Assembly (NCBI RefSeq): GCF_000003605.2
Contig: NW_003116461.1
Span: 196,286 to 225,211 of the forward strand
Origin: Saccoglossus kowalevskii
Lineage: Eukaryota > Hemichordata > Enteropneusta > Harrimaniidae
Length of the DNA: 28,926 nt
Reading direction: 5' to 3'
In this document: positions 1 through 10,407 of the stretch, piece by piece
Numbering within the stretch: the first letter of the stretch is position 1
Layout: every line of letters begins with the position of its first letter
Position numbers and translations under genes: made by a program
The notes under the pieces: model-generated
The model's database searches: none
Seen by the model: the letters and a program-made list of their open reading frames with translations, nothing else
Told to the model about the DNA's origin: nothing

Positions 1-1
1 T

Positions 2-274
2 GACCTCGATTATATTACGAATATGAGGGAAGGACCATGATTACGTGGCAAATATGAGCGAAGGACCACGATTATATTATGAATATGAGCGAAGGACCAG
101 ACTATATTATGAATATGAGCGAAGGACCAGACTATATTATAAATATGAGTGAATGACCTCGACTATATTACGAATATGAGCGAAGGACCATGATTACGTG
201 GCAAACATGAGGGAAGGACCTCGATTTTATAATAAATATGAGCGAAAGACCACGATTATATACTGAATATGCGG
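2..274. repeat. 31-bp tandem minisatellite, about 9 units
   Basis: Eight units of 30-31 bp plus a partial ninth, each beginning GACC and ending near ATATGAGCGAAG. Units 2 and 7 share a distinctive variant, ATTACGTGGCAAA. Units 1 and 6 share the variant that comes just before it, so a five-unit higher-order period is visible. The array probably continues to the left of the window. The unit length is not a multiple of three and the frames are not open, so it is read as noncoding. Confidence 0.93.
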
Positions 275-2099
275 TTATTCAGTACTACCACGCTGTGATA
301 TCAATATGAGGCACAAATAAAAAAGTTTGTACCTGTCCTTTTATCGTTCCAGTGTTAATGCTATTGTCGACTCAGATATGTGTTGACGAATAAAGGAACA
401 TAGATTCACTCAATAAACTTAAATAACAATAATCACTTTAATGTATACGATTCAATATCACGTATAAACACTAGCAGCCTGTCGGCTGAGATAGCTCCGC
501 TCCGCTGTTAGCAATACACATTTCAATCAAAGAATTGAATATATCATTAGAAAATGAACAATATGTATAATATCAAAGCAATCGGACTTGCGGTTTTCAA
601 CAAAATGTTGAAAATATCACTTTTTACCAAAAATTACAAAAATATTCATCAAAATTAGAGAATTAAAGGTATCATCACGAAATGAACAAATCTAAGATAG
701 GTCTTCTCAAGGTACACAGTGAACTCGTTCAAAATTTGTACTAGCCAAGCGGGCCAGTAACTTTAAAAAATCACTGGCCCAGAGTGAAATGCACTGGCCC
801 AAAATATTGTGTATACCTTCATTTTTTTGTTGTTTCATTTGGTGTGTGCCTTCAGTGATAACATATTACAAACATAATGCTCATTCCTTGCAATGCAAAT
901 TTGGAAATTACTTTATAATTATAAGCTATAAATGAATATTAGAATACAAGAATATGAAAGAAGAAAAAATATGTATTCTTACATACACTATGTTCTGACA
1001 ACTCATTCAATTGATTCAAATTTCAAAATGAGTCCATTTCAAAGTCAAGGTCAGCACATACATCATCTAGACAATAACATCCTGTTCATCCTCATCTCCC
1101 ATGTCAGAGCTATCCCTATGTACAGTGCTGTGTGTACGCGGACGTGTTCGGTTGATAGATGTCCCCCACCACAGCCCTGCGGACCTCCATAGAAAAAGTC
1201 CGGTCGCGCACCGAAGTGAGTGCGCAAGTTAAAAAAATCGGTTGTAATGGTGATATAATTATCCGTAACAACCATTACAAAATTATCCGAAACTGAAATG
1301 TCTTAAAAAAAACTACTAGTAATTACAGAAAAATTGTAAACGCGTAGGTAGCGAGGAATCATCCACCAAACGCCGCCATTTTTGTATCTATTGGGAACAG
1401 TTGCATGTTTTCTCGGTTTGTTGGCAGCTAGGGACCGGACATTTTCGAAAAACGAGCATCAGGCTTACCAGGGTCATTGATTACCCACGGAAAACTCTTC
1501 TATAATTCTTGAAATTTCCGTTCACGTTTCTCAGCATCACACACTTTATTTTCTGCAAATATTTCTTCTCTGGCTTTTTTCTTTTTTGCCGCAGGCGACA
1601 CGATATTTTAAATATCTAAACTTGTTTGCGATCGACTCTACCGCTGCCATTTTTAGTGACGTCATGCTACACAAGATCTCGAACCCTGCGTCATCAGACA
1701 TTGCAGCATATGGAATGGCGCCACCAATCTCGCAATTCGCGAGAAATGCGTCTTTTTTTTTTTCTCTCTAGCTGATTTCCAAGATCGAATTTTTGTTTGA
1801 GTATTTTTAGGCATTGTAAGTTTTTTCTACCGCCGGAATAATGAATAATGAATTTTGTCCTTTTTAATAGCAATAGTATATTTTTAAAATAATAGCAGGA
1901 CACTCGGACCAGCTTTTTAATAAAGTTCCTGGCCCGGCAGAAAAATAGGTGGCCTCGGACCTCCGGGTTAGCGCTAGTTTCGCACACTGCATGTACACCA
2001 AGCATCAAAGCAATAAGAATTGTAGTTTTCAAGAAGAAGTTGAAAATGAAAAAAGTTTACACGAACGATGGAAGACGACGGACGATCACTCATATGATA
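275..2099. other. Noncoding stretch with small inverted repeats
   Basis: No convincing exon or element is seen here. It holds a small hairpin with GGGCCAGT at 751-758 and its complement ACTGGCCC at 773-780, the latter repeated at 793-800. A second inverted pair has TTGTAATGGT at 1242-1251 and ACCATTACAA at 1271-1280. The short open frames in this stretch have no recognisable motif, and several overlap on opposite strands, as chance frames do. Confidence 0.5.
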
Positions 2100-2130
2100 A
2101 GCTCCGCTCGACAAAATCGACAGCGGAGCT
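2100..2130. repeat. Perfect 9-bp hairpin followed by an A-run
   Basis: AGCTCCGCT (2100-2108) and AGCGGAGCT (2122-2130) are exact complements separated by 13 bases, followed by six A. It lies about 40 bases beyond the putative AATAAA of the minus-strand gene. A role in 3'-end formation is only a guess; it may equally be the tip of a small repeat. Confidence 0.5.
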
Positions 2131-2168
2131 AAAAAAGTGAAATTATTAAACAATTATTAAATTATTCA

Positions 2169-2174
2169 TTTATT
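2169..2174 (-). promoter_or_regulatory. Candidate polyadenylation signal (AATAAA) of the minus-strand gene
   Basis: AATAAA on the minus strand, about 235 bases downstream of the stop codon of the putative last exon (2408-2534). It is the first canonical hexamer noticed after that stop. In AT-rich DNA this hexamer is common, so support is only positional. Confidence 0.3.
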
Positions 2175-2407
2175 TTGTTCTATGCTAAACTGTCACGCGA
2201 CTATTCGAATGACCGTACATAAAACTAAACGCGTAACAAGATAAATAAATGTACTTGGGTTTCGTTAAAACCACATATACAAAACAAACTGATGCTGACT
2301 GTTTATGTTTCCAATAACACAGACGTAGTTTTGGCTAACACACTCGGTTCATTTACGAGATTTTGACTAAAACCCACACTTGCTCGTGGCGTTGCTTATA
2401 CATATCA

Positions 2408-2534
2408 TTATAAAACACGCTCAGTTACAGTACACTCTTCGTCAGCTTCTTGGATTGTAATATTTCGAAGAGTTGAAACCAGTACAAATACTGCTTCCTT
2501 ATAAAGCACATCCACCAGGAACCGTCCAGCAAAA
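2408..2534 (-). CDS. Possible terminal exon of the unrecognised minus-strand gene
   Basis: Read on the minus strand, an acceptor (GTTGCGTTTTCAG) opens a frame of 42 codons that begins FAGRFLVDVLYKEAVF, ends TVTERVL and stops with TAA. The composition looks like a real helical protein with an acidic tail (IQEADEEC). The phase does not match the exon at 3168-3228 directly: a direct join would read a different, less protein-like frame. A linking exon of length 1 modulo 3 is needed. A 22-base candidate with a strong donor (GTGAGTGAG) and a weak acceptor lies at 2858-2879 and would make the phases agree. Assignment to the same gene is inference. Confidence 0.38.
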
Positions 2535-3167
2535 CTGAAAACGCAACAGTATTACGTTATTTAAAGCGATGACAAGGTAGATCAATTTCTGATTTTAAGG
2601 ATCATAATCGGCCAAATAATAGAGTTTTCAATATTGAACATTACACATCATAGTCATGGCAACATGGCAAGTAAAACAATTATCTAATTATTCAAACATT
2701 CTGCAAAACAAACATAAGAGGAATAATTAAAGTAGAAACGTTCAATTAAATCTGTGTTTGAATTATTTGTGTACATACATATTGGGCTAAACAAGTTGAA
2801 ATCCAATACACTAATAAATATAGTTTGTATAGTTTACCATGTGATAAACTCACTCACAATTCAGAGATGTCAATCTGCGCTAGATTTCAATATTCATATC
2901 AACAGTCAGAGCCACAATGTAGGCCTTATACACATATATAGTGTTTCTTTGACCTTTGACAGTTAAAATATATTGTAGACAAAAGCAACATGTATGTCAA
3001 GTGTTAACGACACCGGTGATCTTTTCCTGGTATTTATATCGTGAAAATTCATACATTTATAGGCTGTGATAGCAAACAATACAACGTGTAACAATGTGAT
3101 ATCGTATCTACACTGTGTCCAATGAAAATGTTAATGAACGACATATAGTGTTGAATTATAAACACAC
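2535..3167 (-). other. Putative intron with a possible 22-base microexon at 2858-2879
   Basis: AT-rich sequence between two exon candidates. A strong donor consensus (AATT followed by GTGAGTGAG) sits at the low end of a 22-base segment at 2858-2879. An AG lies immediately on its upstream side, but without a good pyrimidine tract. Including it links exon 3168-3228 to exon 2408-2534 in an open frame. Using the nearer AG (17-base version) gives a stop at once. This is a weak candidate. Confidence 0.2.
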
Positions 3168-3228
3168 CTTCAGCGTACTCGGTTGTGGTAAACTTGTCCC
3201 TCAGGAGACGTAGAAACTGGTCATGGGT
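3168..3228 (-). CDS. Internal exon of an unrecognised minus-strand gene
   Basis: A 61-base exon with acceptor TTGTTAATTTCAG and donor GAAG|GTGTGTTT. Only one of three frames is open, giving THDQFLRLLRDKFTTTEYAE plus one spare base. The frame starts on a codon boundary, which matches the phase-0 ends of the exons at 4370-4411 and 9760-9821. The sequence is amphipathic and charged, as in a helical domain. I do not recognise the family. Joined conceptually after the upstream exon it continues a plausible helical segment. Confidence 0.6.
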
Positions 3229-4369
3229 CTGAAATTAACAAAATATCACAAATGAACACTAAGATATACTTCTGCGCATTAAATAACAACAGTATTAATC
3301 TAACTACTAAATTGGATTCATCAATCGAAGTGAAATTAGAAATTCTAAAGCTCGAAGCTCAGTGAAAATATTTAATACCTGAAATGTATTCTATCTCGCA
3401 TTTCTCGCCAACCAGTAAAGAAGATACTCATTAGTTTCACAGGAAAAACAAATGCAGATTTTGTTGTACATATACATATCATTAACATTATACTATGAAG
3501 CAAGCAGCCCTCCAGATAAAATAATTTATGCTCTTAGATCAGTAACAATGACATATTGACCGTGAAACTATCGTAAAATGAACCGGTGTAAGAGCACATA
3601 CCAAGTATAAATTTTCCGAATTTGGGTATAGCCAAGAACATAACTTAATTATGGGAAGATCAAATGGCGCGGTATAACAGGGCATCACACGTACATTGTA
3701 TGTATGCCCCGAGAAGTATTAAAATAGCAGCAAAACTAAACGCACACTTACAAATGAATGAGTACGAACGTGTTTCAGGAACTAGATGGCAATTTACAAG
3801 TCACATACGCAAAACAACATATTCGAAAAAATGGATAAGCTGAGAGAAATTGACATCTTGTGGCTTACGATTTGAGTGGGAAATAATAAAATATATCTAT
3901 GTTCAAACTACTCAGAGTAGCTACGTATCACGTTCATGTAGCATGCTAATTTCACTGAATAACCGACCGAACCGAACAACCCCCCATACACACACACATA
4001 CATACATACACACACACATACATACAAAGAAACAAATATGACAATTGATGTGCATCAGTAACATGCACTATTTTTGAATATGTTGACTTAACAATTTTGA
4101 CTTTAACAGAATCTTTGATAAACTATTAATAATATATTTAACTCGCCATTTTTTTCATATCACTGATTTAGCTTACATATCATAATCAAGAATGGGATGC
4201 CCTCATATACCACCACTATAAATCACGCACGTGCATTCTACATATGTACATTATTTGATTTTGTCAAAATCACATTTGTATGCTACCTAACTTTATATCC
4301 CTATGTAAGTATTTGCACAATTATTTAACATGATTGGATTGATTATTTAACTAACTGTTGACAACCTAC
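3229..4369 (-). other. Putative intron with a possible 30-base exon at 3752-3781 and a CA/CATA microsatellite
   Basis: Mostly AT-rich. At 3752-3781 a 30-base phase-0 segment (FLKHVRTHSF on the minus strand) has a strong donor, GTAAGTGTG, and an acceptable acceptor ending CCATCTAG. It could be an optional exon, but nothing else supports it. A segment near 3390-3420 also has a donor, but it contains a stop in the frame needed. Confidence 0.3.
3986..4026. repeat. CA/CATA microsatellite
   Basis: Alternating ACAC and ATAC units form a compound dinucleotide/tetranucleotide tract of about 40 bases. Confidence 0.9.
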
Positions 4370-4411
4370 CTTAAAGCGAAGAGTTTCCTGTAAAATGCAG
4401 CTCTTAAGATA
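4370..4411 (-). CDS. 42-base internal exon of the unrecognised minus-strand gene
   Basis: Minus-strand acceptor TATTTATGTTTCAG and donor AAG|GTAGGTTG bracket exactly 14 codons reading YLKSCILQETLRFK, phase 0 at both ends. This phase fits both the upstream exon at 9760-9821 and the downstream exon at 3168-3228. The ETLR tetrapeptide superficially recalls the ExxR motif of the cytochrome P450 K-helix. The spacing after YLK is one residue longer than usual and no other P450 feature (heme-Cys loop, PERF) is found, so I do not call it a P450. Confidence 0.6.
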
Positions 4412-6105
4412 CTGAAACATAAATAACAATTAATAATTAGTTTGTGATCTTTTTGTGTTCTCTTCCCCGTGCTATAATATGGTAATAAATTATTGTCCTC
4501 ATTAATAATATCCATAGTCCAACAATTATTAGTAATTTGACACAGTGCACAAGTTTGATCCATTCGAAAATCGTTTATCCTATGATAAATCGCCGATTAT
4601 GTCTGGCAGACTGAAACCCAATTTATAAACTGCTTAGTGAACAAATGGTTCAGGATTGATGGAATCCATCTATCTCACTTATGTGATGCGAATCCTCTAT
4701 CCACTAAACAACGGCAATACATCCCAGTCTGGTAAACAAAATAAAAACAAAAACAAGCGATATCGTAACTTGGTGAATATTAAATACAAACAGTACAGTA
4801 GGTGTCATTATTTTGACGAGTTATACCCTGCTTGTAAGAATATCAAGTATAAATTATCAATACTTAAACAATTTCACAAATAAAATTAATTATTTACAAT
4901 GCCAATCGTGAACAAATACAAAAAGTATTTTAATTCATGTGTCAAGGGGAAATTGAACTCAGGTCATTTTATTTGATTGTCTCTAGGCATTGACATTATA
5001 ATTAAACTAGTTTATATAATAGACTAGTAAATCGTTCTGGGCGTGAGCGTACCTTATTTAAGACTCAGTCAGCACATGAGAGTTTCCATGAGAATGAACT
5101 GAAGTCATGGAGACATCCAATCAGTGATGAATATTAAAGTGTATTGGCCTAATTTGAATAGCTTGGACTGGAATGGTCATTGTCACCACATGCGTTCATC
5201 CCATATCCAATATACAACAACATCGGATTACTTTATGTTGAGATGTAAGGAACTAAATGGTTTGCCAGACACGGGCGGTCAATTGGCTGTAGCTTGGTTT
5301 ACCAGACGGACAGATCCACTGATTCTCCACGCGTAACAGTGAGGTTTAGAATGGCATCTTAGTCCGTTAGTGATTATCTTGTTTATTGGCTGATTATTAC
5401 CTACTAGCGATAGCAAAGAACTAATTACGACCACTAGTTGACCTTTCGGGATACGTATTTTGCGCAAAGCAGAACATTGAGTGGTAAATTAAATTGCTTG
5501 CTAAGATAAAAAGGAGTTAGTGGATCTTATAATTTGCATTTTTGAGAGGACGTGGGAATAAAGACGAAGAATAATAATAATTTTTATACAAAAATAATGC
5601 TGACAAATAAAATAAAATAGAACAAAATAATAATTATCAACTTGTAGTACCTGAAAAGAGAACTTATTCAACCTCGTACATTTTGTTGCAATATTGCCTA
5701 TATAGGCGTGGAAACAATAAATATGCGAGTCAACAATCCATCACGAACGCGTGGAAAAACGCAGTAATAATCGTATTGTCACAAACCACAATACCCAATA
5801 CACGTTGAAACTCCATTAAAAGATAGTCTGAAATATAATTTGCTACGACTATAATTTGTATTTAAATTACCAAAGTTTATTATGAATAGTCTTTTATATT
5901 ATTAATCATTTTTTCACATTTTCAAACAAAAACACTTTATTAATATTAACGTTCTATTATTTGTTATAATGATATATCATCATATATTTTTAACATAAAA
6001 AAAAAAAATCTTTCAAGGAACTAACAAATATACCCTGGTTAGCAAATATAATACTAGCAAAATAACTAAAATACTAATAATTGTCAAGAAAGATGGATAT
6101 GCCAG
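4412..6105. other. Part of the long intron downstream of the LINE, no gene seen
   Basis: AT-rich DNA between the 42-base exon and the 3' end of the CR1/L2-like LINE. Short open frames at 4656-4883, 5124-5336 and 5279-5467 have no recognisable domains. An A-run at about 5998-6008 reads as T on the strand of the LINE, so it is not its poly(A) tail. The LINE 3' terminus cannot be fixed; it lies somewhere between about 5990 and 6105. Confidence 0.5.
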
Positions 6106-8026
6106 TTAACTACTAATGAGATGGGTCTTTAAATCTGAATTAAATTGATTTCTATTTTGTGAACTTTTTAATAAAACTGTGAGGGAGTTCCAATGTGTAA
6201 CAGCTGCATATTGAAAATTATGCTGGGAAATGGACAAATGTAATTTAGGAATTGACAGGTTTCCTTCAGTTGTTGCTTTAGTGGGGTAGCTATGTGACGG
6301 ATTGCTTGCATAATACCTAAGACTACGGGCAAAACGATCGTGTTTGAGGTCAAAAATAAATAAACATGTTTGAAGTTTGCAGAGTTTGTGAATATCGAGA
6401 ATTCCAAGTTGGCGAAAAAGGGGAGCAGAGTGAGCATGAAAGTCGGAAAAAGTGATAAGTCGAACTATTTTTTTTTGTAGACAAAGAATTGGCTCTAGTA
6501 AAGTTGGATAAGTATTTCCCCAAATTTCAATACAGTATGTTAGATGTGGAAGGATTAATTTATCATATAGTAAAATTAGTATGGAACGAGGAATATAGTG
6601 ACGAATTCGGGATATAATACCAATTTTGGGAGTGATAATTTGTCTCACTTTTTCTCTACGAGATTTCCAGGTAAGCGAGGGGTCGATAGAAACACCTAAG
6701 TATGTAGCTGACTGTACGCCCTCTATCGGTGTGTCCATCATACTTAGATGGCCTGTTATTTGGGTTCGTTTTTGGGGCGTTTTCATAATCATAATTAGTC
6801 TTGTCTACACTCACTGTTAGTTTGTTAGCATTACACCATTCTATCACTTTACCAAAGTCGTTGTTAATTGTGTTAAGATTAATAGTATGTAGTATGTACA
6901 GGTTAGTATCATCGGCAAATAAACGAAAAATAAATGCATTAGTTATTATCATTAATATAAAGGAAAAGAATTGGCCCTAAAATGGAACCCTGTGGAACCC
7001 CGCATTTAATTAGTCTTTGCGCTGACATAGTGCTGTCGATATTTACTGCTTGATGGCTGTTGAAAAGGTAGCTATGAAACCACTTGAGTGGGAGACCCCT
7101 GACCCCAGAATATGCATTTTTTTTAAGGAGAATTTGATGGTCAATTGTATCGAAGGCTTATTTTAGATCAATAAAAATACCAAATGTTACAAAGCCTTCA
7201 TCCATTTTATCTACAATATCAGATACTAAATCGGCAAGGGCAAGTTTTGTATTAATTTTTTTCCAAAACCCATACTGAGATGGCAGAAGAATATTGTATT
7301 TATCAAGAAAAGACATTAGTTGTTTGTTAATAATAGACTCTATTATCTTGCTAAGGACAGGTAAAATTGAAATCGGCCTGTAGTTTCTAACATCTAAAGC
7401 TGACCCCTTTTTATATAATGGTATAATTTTAGCAATTGTAAGGGCATCTGGGAATATACCTTGTGTTATGGAAGAGTTAGCAATGTGTGCTAGAGGACGA
7501 GAAATATGATAAGCAGCGTCAATTGTAATAAGCCGGGGGTGTATGCAACCCTGTCCCATAGCTTTCTGGGGATCCAAACGGAATATTTCGTTGGCATTTT
7601 CATTGACTGGACGAAAAAAAATGATGCTGGATTACTGTCATTGAGATAATGTTCATTGTTAGAAATTATTTTTGCTGCAAGATTGGGGCCAATAGTTGTA
7701 AAATACTCATTGAATTGTTCAGCAACATCGATAAATTTCGATAAAATCTTATCTGTATTATTATTAGATTTAATGTTTTTTGGGGAGAACATATTTTTGT
7801 TTTTATTAAGAATTCCGTTAACAGTTTTCCAGATTGCATTGCAATTACCCTTGGCACTAGACAATTTCGAAAAATAATATCTTTTTTTGGCCGCTTTTAG
7901 AAGTTTTGTCAATAGATTTCGATATCTTTTATACTTATTACTGATTTCGGTATTATCTGGTGGCTTTAACATACTAAAATATAATTTATTTTTAGTTTTG
8001 GCTGATATTGACCTTTTGTTAGCCAA
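6106..8026 (-). pseudogene. LINE ORF2, connector and reverse transcriptase part (frameshifted)
   Basis: From high to low coordinates: a basic connector (YKRYRNLLTKLLKAAKKRYY, then FNEYFTTIGPNLAAK), RT finger motifs (LYKKGSALDVRNYRPISILP, LPSQYGF), RT motif A (FIDLK then AFDTIDH, split by a TAA at 7158-7160), motif B (GVPQGSILGP), the catalytic box FADD (6908-6919), then YLGVSIDPSLTW and a C-terminal domain ending near WNSL. The frame changes at an eight-A run (7614-7621), near 6950 between motif B and FADD, and near 6790. The FADD aspartates remain. The function of the ancestor was target-primed reverse transcription; this copy is dead. Confidence 0.9.
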
Positions 8027-8128
8027 GGTTTGCGAACAGATTTACACTTCTTTTCAATTTGAATTGTTGGTGCATGATTCGATATTACAGAATAGAAAAC
8101 GGAGTAGGCGTTATTGGGGTCACTTATG

Positions 8129-8966
8129 TTATAAACGGGGTGGGTCCCATGATATATTGTCCAAATCTAGGAGGAAGTCATCGCGATTGTAGCGAGAAAA
8201 GTCACATTTGTGATAAGTAGTGTTCTGATTAAAAATGTGGTCAAGGTTTTTAACTATTGAGAAAGTGGGGTAGTGATCACTGATGTCATCTTGAATACTG
8301 CCACATTCGATATAATGATCAGTAATGTTAGTAATCACGTGATCTATGACAGTATTGGTGTCCGTAGTACATATAGTTTGGGTATTAATTGTTGCGTAAA
8401 ATTGTAACTGTTAAGAGTGAAATATAATTTGCAGTGGATTGACTATTCAAACTGACATCAATGTTAAAATCACCAAGAATCATACATTTTTTATCTGCAG
8501 AAGAGAACTTGTCGAGGCATTTGAGGCAAGTGTCGAGAAATTCCTGTAAAGGGGTATTTGGCTGCCTGTAAATTACACCAACAATATGTTTTTGGCCAAT
8601 GAAGACTTCCACAAATAATGATTCACAGTGGGCAATTTCAAAAGTATCGATGCGTGAAAGACAATGATTTGTGTATATACATTGAAGCTCCCCCACCCTG
8701 GGAATGTTCACTGTTACATGTAACAAGTTGATAGGAAGGGAGATTAAACAGAGACAAGTCTGAATCATTTCGTAACCAAGTTTCTGTAAGAGCGATGATA
8801 GAGAATTTTTGTTTGATGACAGGTCATCAAAATGGTTTCCCAGTGATCTGACATTAGAATGAAAAATTGCAAAATGTTGGCGGAATGGAACTATACCTGT
8901 ATTAAATTGATCAATGGAGTACTGTTTACAGTTATATGTTATTGGGTGTGTATCAAAAAGGTCCAT
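8129..8966 (-). pseudogene. LINE ORF2, N-terminal endonuclease domain (frameshifted)
   Basis: Motifs of the endonuclease/exonuclease/phosphatase fold appear in order: FHSNVRSLGNHFDDL, an ALTETWL segment (the Glu-containing motif, in another frame near 8790-8815), GVIYRQPNTP, ILGDFNID, IDHVITN (shifted frame near 8330-8355) and DDISDHYPTF (8129-8338 frame) with the C-terminal SDH. At least three frame changes interrupt it (near 8800, about 8690 and about 8390). A likely ORF2 start is the ATG at 8964-8966. The ancestral protein nicked target DNA to prime reverse transcription. Confidence 0.88.
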
Positions 8967-9013
8967 GAAAATGAGTCCACTCTATATTGGGGGTCCAGGA
9001 TAATAATTCCAGT

Positions 9014-9658
9014 CTATATTGGTTGGATACGGTCTATGTCGTTGATTGATGATATCCTAATGGCACTACTTCCTTCATTTTTCCTGGCATATATTTTTCC
9101 ATTTACAGTCCATATAAATTTCCATTGGGCTTCCTTTTTCTTCTGGTTTGCGGTGTGAAATAGCTGTTTGTTAGCGGGGGTGAGATTTTCGGTGATAAAG
9201 ACACGTGTACCTGGAGTTGAAACTGTTATTTCTGGTGGTTCTTCTGACAAATTTTACTATAATGGGTAGAGGTTGTTGATGGTTTCTGGAGGGCAGACGA
9301 TGACTGACATCAAGATCATTTTCTGAAATCTTAATGCCGACAGCATCAGAAATTTTCACTACTAAATTATCGGTATCTTCATTTCGTTGTTCAGGCACTC
9401 CATGTATCTCGATATTGTTTCTTCTGGTGTACTCCTGTAACTCATTTTTTGTAGCGCTTAGTGAGGATTGTGTAACTTGGAGTTGATTACTCAGTAACTC
9501 ATTCTTCGTTTCAAGATCTTCCATACGATGTTTATCCTCAAAATAATTACCGATATATTCTACCGACGTTTGCAGCTCTACTAATTTCTTCAACTAATTT
9601 ACTTTTCAAGTGACTTGAGCTTTGTCATGATTGTGTCAAGTTGATTGATATCCGCCAT
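9014..9658 (-). pseudogene. LINE ORF1 (coiled coil, RRM-like region, FP-like C-terminus), frameshifted
   Basis: The likely start is the ATG at 9656-9658 (MADINQLDTIMTKLKSLEK), followed by a stop at 9599-9601. The frame continues with heptad-rich, coiled-coil-like sequence (MEDLETKNELLSNQLQV). Then comes EYTRRNNIEIHGVPE, DVSHRLP and IIVKFVRR, the pattern of L1-type ORF1 RNA-binding domains. A frameshift near 9250 leads to the end ENLTPANKQLF, FIWTVNGKIYARK and RISSINDID, which resembles the C-terminal part of the FP-domain proteins seen in many invertebrate LINE ORF1s. It ends about 48 bases before ORF2. The ancestral role was an RNA chaperone in the element's ribonucleoprotein. Confidence 0.85.
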
Positions 9659-9759
9659 CTTGCCTTTGTCTACGGACACCGCTGAACTTGAACTTGGCTT
9701 ATCAAATAAATTATTACATTCATAAGCCTCACAGATTGACTATCTGGGTTATACCATAC

Positions 9760-9821
9760 CTCATCATTTAATTCACCCGCTTGTAAAATTTTCCAGTTGT
9801 CTGCCGACATACAGAAGGTGT
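9760..9821 (-). CDS. Internal exon of the unrecognised minus-strand gene
   Basis: A 62-base exon: acceptor GAATTTCAG, donor GATGAG|GTATGG. After completing a split codon it reads TFCMSADNWKILQAGELNDE and ends on a codon boundary. The NWKILQAGELNDE stretch is loosely like the WLND region that opens Ulp1/SENP-type cysteine protease domains. No catalytic His, Asp or Cys motif was found downstream, so this is not a functional call. The intron that follows contains the LINE. Confidence 0.68.
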
Positions 9822-10039
9822 CTGAAATTCAAATGTTCATGCAATTATTACTATAATATTATCAAAATAAATAAAAGTTAGTATGTTTGGCTGATCGTAA
9901 TTTTGGAATGTATCCTTTATCATATCAATAACATACCATTTGATTACCACAGAATTGCTTCGCATTATTACTTCCTATGACTCGAACGTGTACAATCATT
10001 ACATATAAGTGTAATACAAACATGACTACTGCAACTCAC
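9822..10039 (-). other. Intron of the minus-strand gene
   Basis: Short AT-rich intron with donor GTGAGTTG at the high end and acceptor GAATTTCAG at the low end. No other feature was seen. Confidence 0.6.
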
Positions 10040-10113
10040 CAAACGTTTGACATTGTCCAGAACCTACATTCGTATTGACATCATCTTCAATGACGATGAC
10101 ATTTTCAGTGACA
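10040..10113 (-). CDS. Internal exon of the unrecognised minus-strand gene
   Basis: A 74-base exon with acceptor ATTATTTTCAG and a strong donor, TTTG|GTGAGTTG. In the frame dictated by the neighbouring exons it reads VTENVIVIEDDVNTNVGSGQ followed by CQTF and one base. It is entirely open and acidic. The exon completes split codons on both sides (AG|T and G|AC), a consistent match of three exon phases that is unlikely by chance. Confidence 0.7.
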
Positions 10114-10360
10114 CTGAAAATAATATGATTGAAAACAATGTTAAATAACATGAAGCTCTCATTACCTAATATTTATTGGCAACATATACTTTTAAAAATT
10201 ATATTTCTTTTTGACGCTTTCCATTTTTTTCGGTGTCTGTCGACCATCTCATAGAAAGTCGTTTCTATTAAGAAAGGGAAGTACAACACTGGGTGATTAC
10301 ATTTCATTAGGAGCATAGCAAATATAAATGTATGAAGTTTTAAGAAGATGACATTCTCAC

Positions 10361-10407
10361 CTTCGGTGGATCCTTTCGTAGATTGTATCTATGAGTGGGG
10401 AATTTAT
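10361..10407 (-). CDS. Internal exon with tandem (NAGNAG) acceptor
   Basis: Donor CGAAG|GTGAGAATG. The acceptor is GTATTTTTTCAGTAG, with two consecutive AGs (10408-10413). Using the second AG gives a 47-base exon reading INSPLIDTIYERIHR plus two bases, in phase with both neighbours. Using the first AG would add TAG, an in-frame stop. The second AG is therefore required for a full protein, and use of the first would give a truncated product. Confidence 0.65.

Larger units (their letters stand above)
6106..9658 (-). mobile_element. Decayed CR1/L2-like non-LTR retrotransposon (LINE), nearly full coding length
   Basis: On the minus strand the order is ORF1 (coiled coil, RNA-binding-like part, FP-like end), then ORF2 with an apurinic-type endonuclease, a connector, a reverse transcriptase and a C-terminal domain. 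This is the order of the CR1/L2/Jockey supergroup. Both ORFs are cut by frameshifts and at least two in-frame stops, so this copy cannot be autonomous. It sits in the intron between exons 9760-9821 and 4370-4411, in the same orientation as that gene. Its 5' end is at or above 9658 and its 3' end at or below 6106. Target duplications were not identified. Confidence 0.92.

Noticed and set aside
1-274. CRISPR array
   Set aside because: The 31-bp units are contiguous and degenerate with no spacers, and the setting is eukaryotic.
3373-3420. Exon with donor CATTTCAG|GTATTAAAT
   Set aside because: In the phase needed by the neighbouring exons it contains a TAG, and the other phases break the downstream exon.
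4370-4411. Cytochrome P450 K-helix (ETLR)
   Set aside because: The ExxR-like tetrapeptide is present, but the spacing from YLK is one residue off and no heme-binding cysteine loop or PERF motif occurs in nearby exons.
5998-6008. Poly(A) tail of the CR1/L2-like LINE
   Set aside because: The run is A on the plus strand and therefore T on the strand of the element.
9760-9821. Ulp1/SENP protease domain start (LND)
   Set aside because: Only a loose match to the WLND region. None of the catalytic His, Asp, Gln or Cys motifs follows in the other exons.
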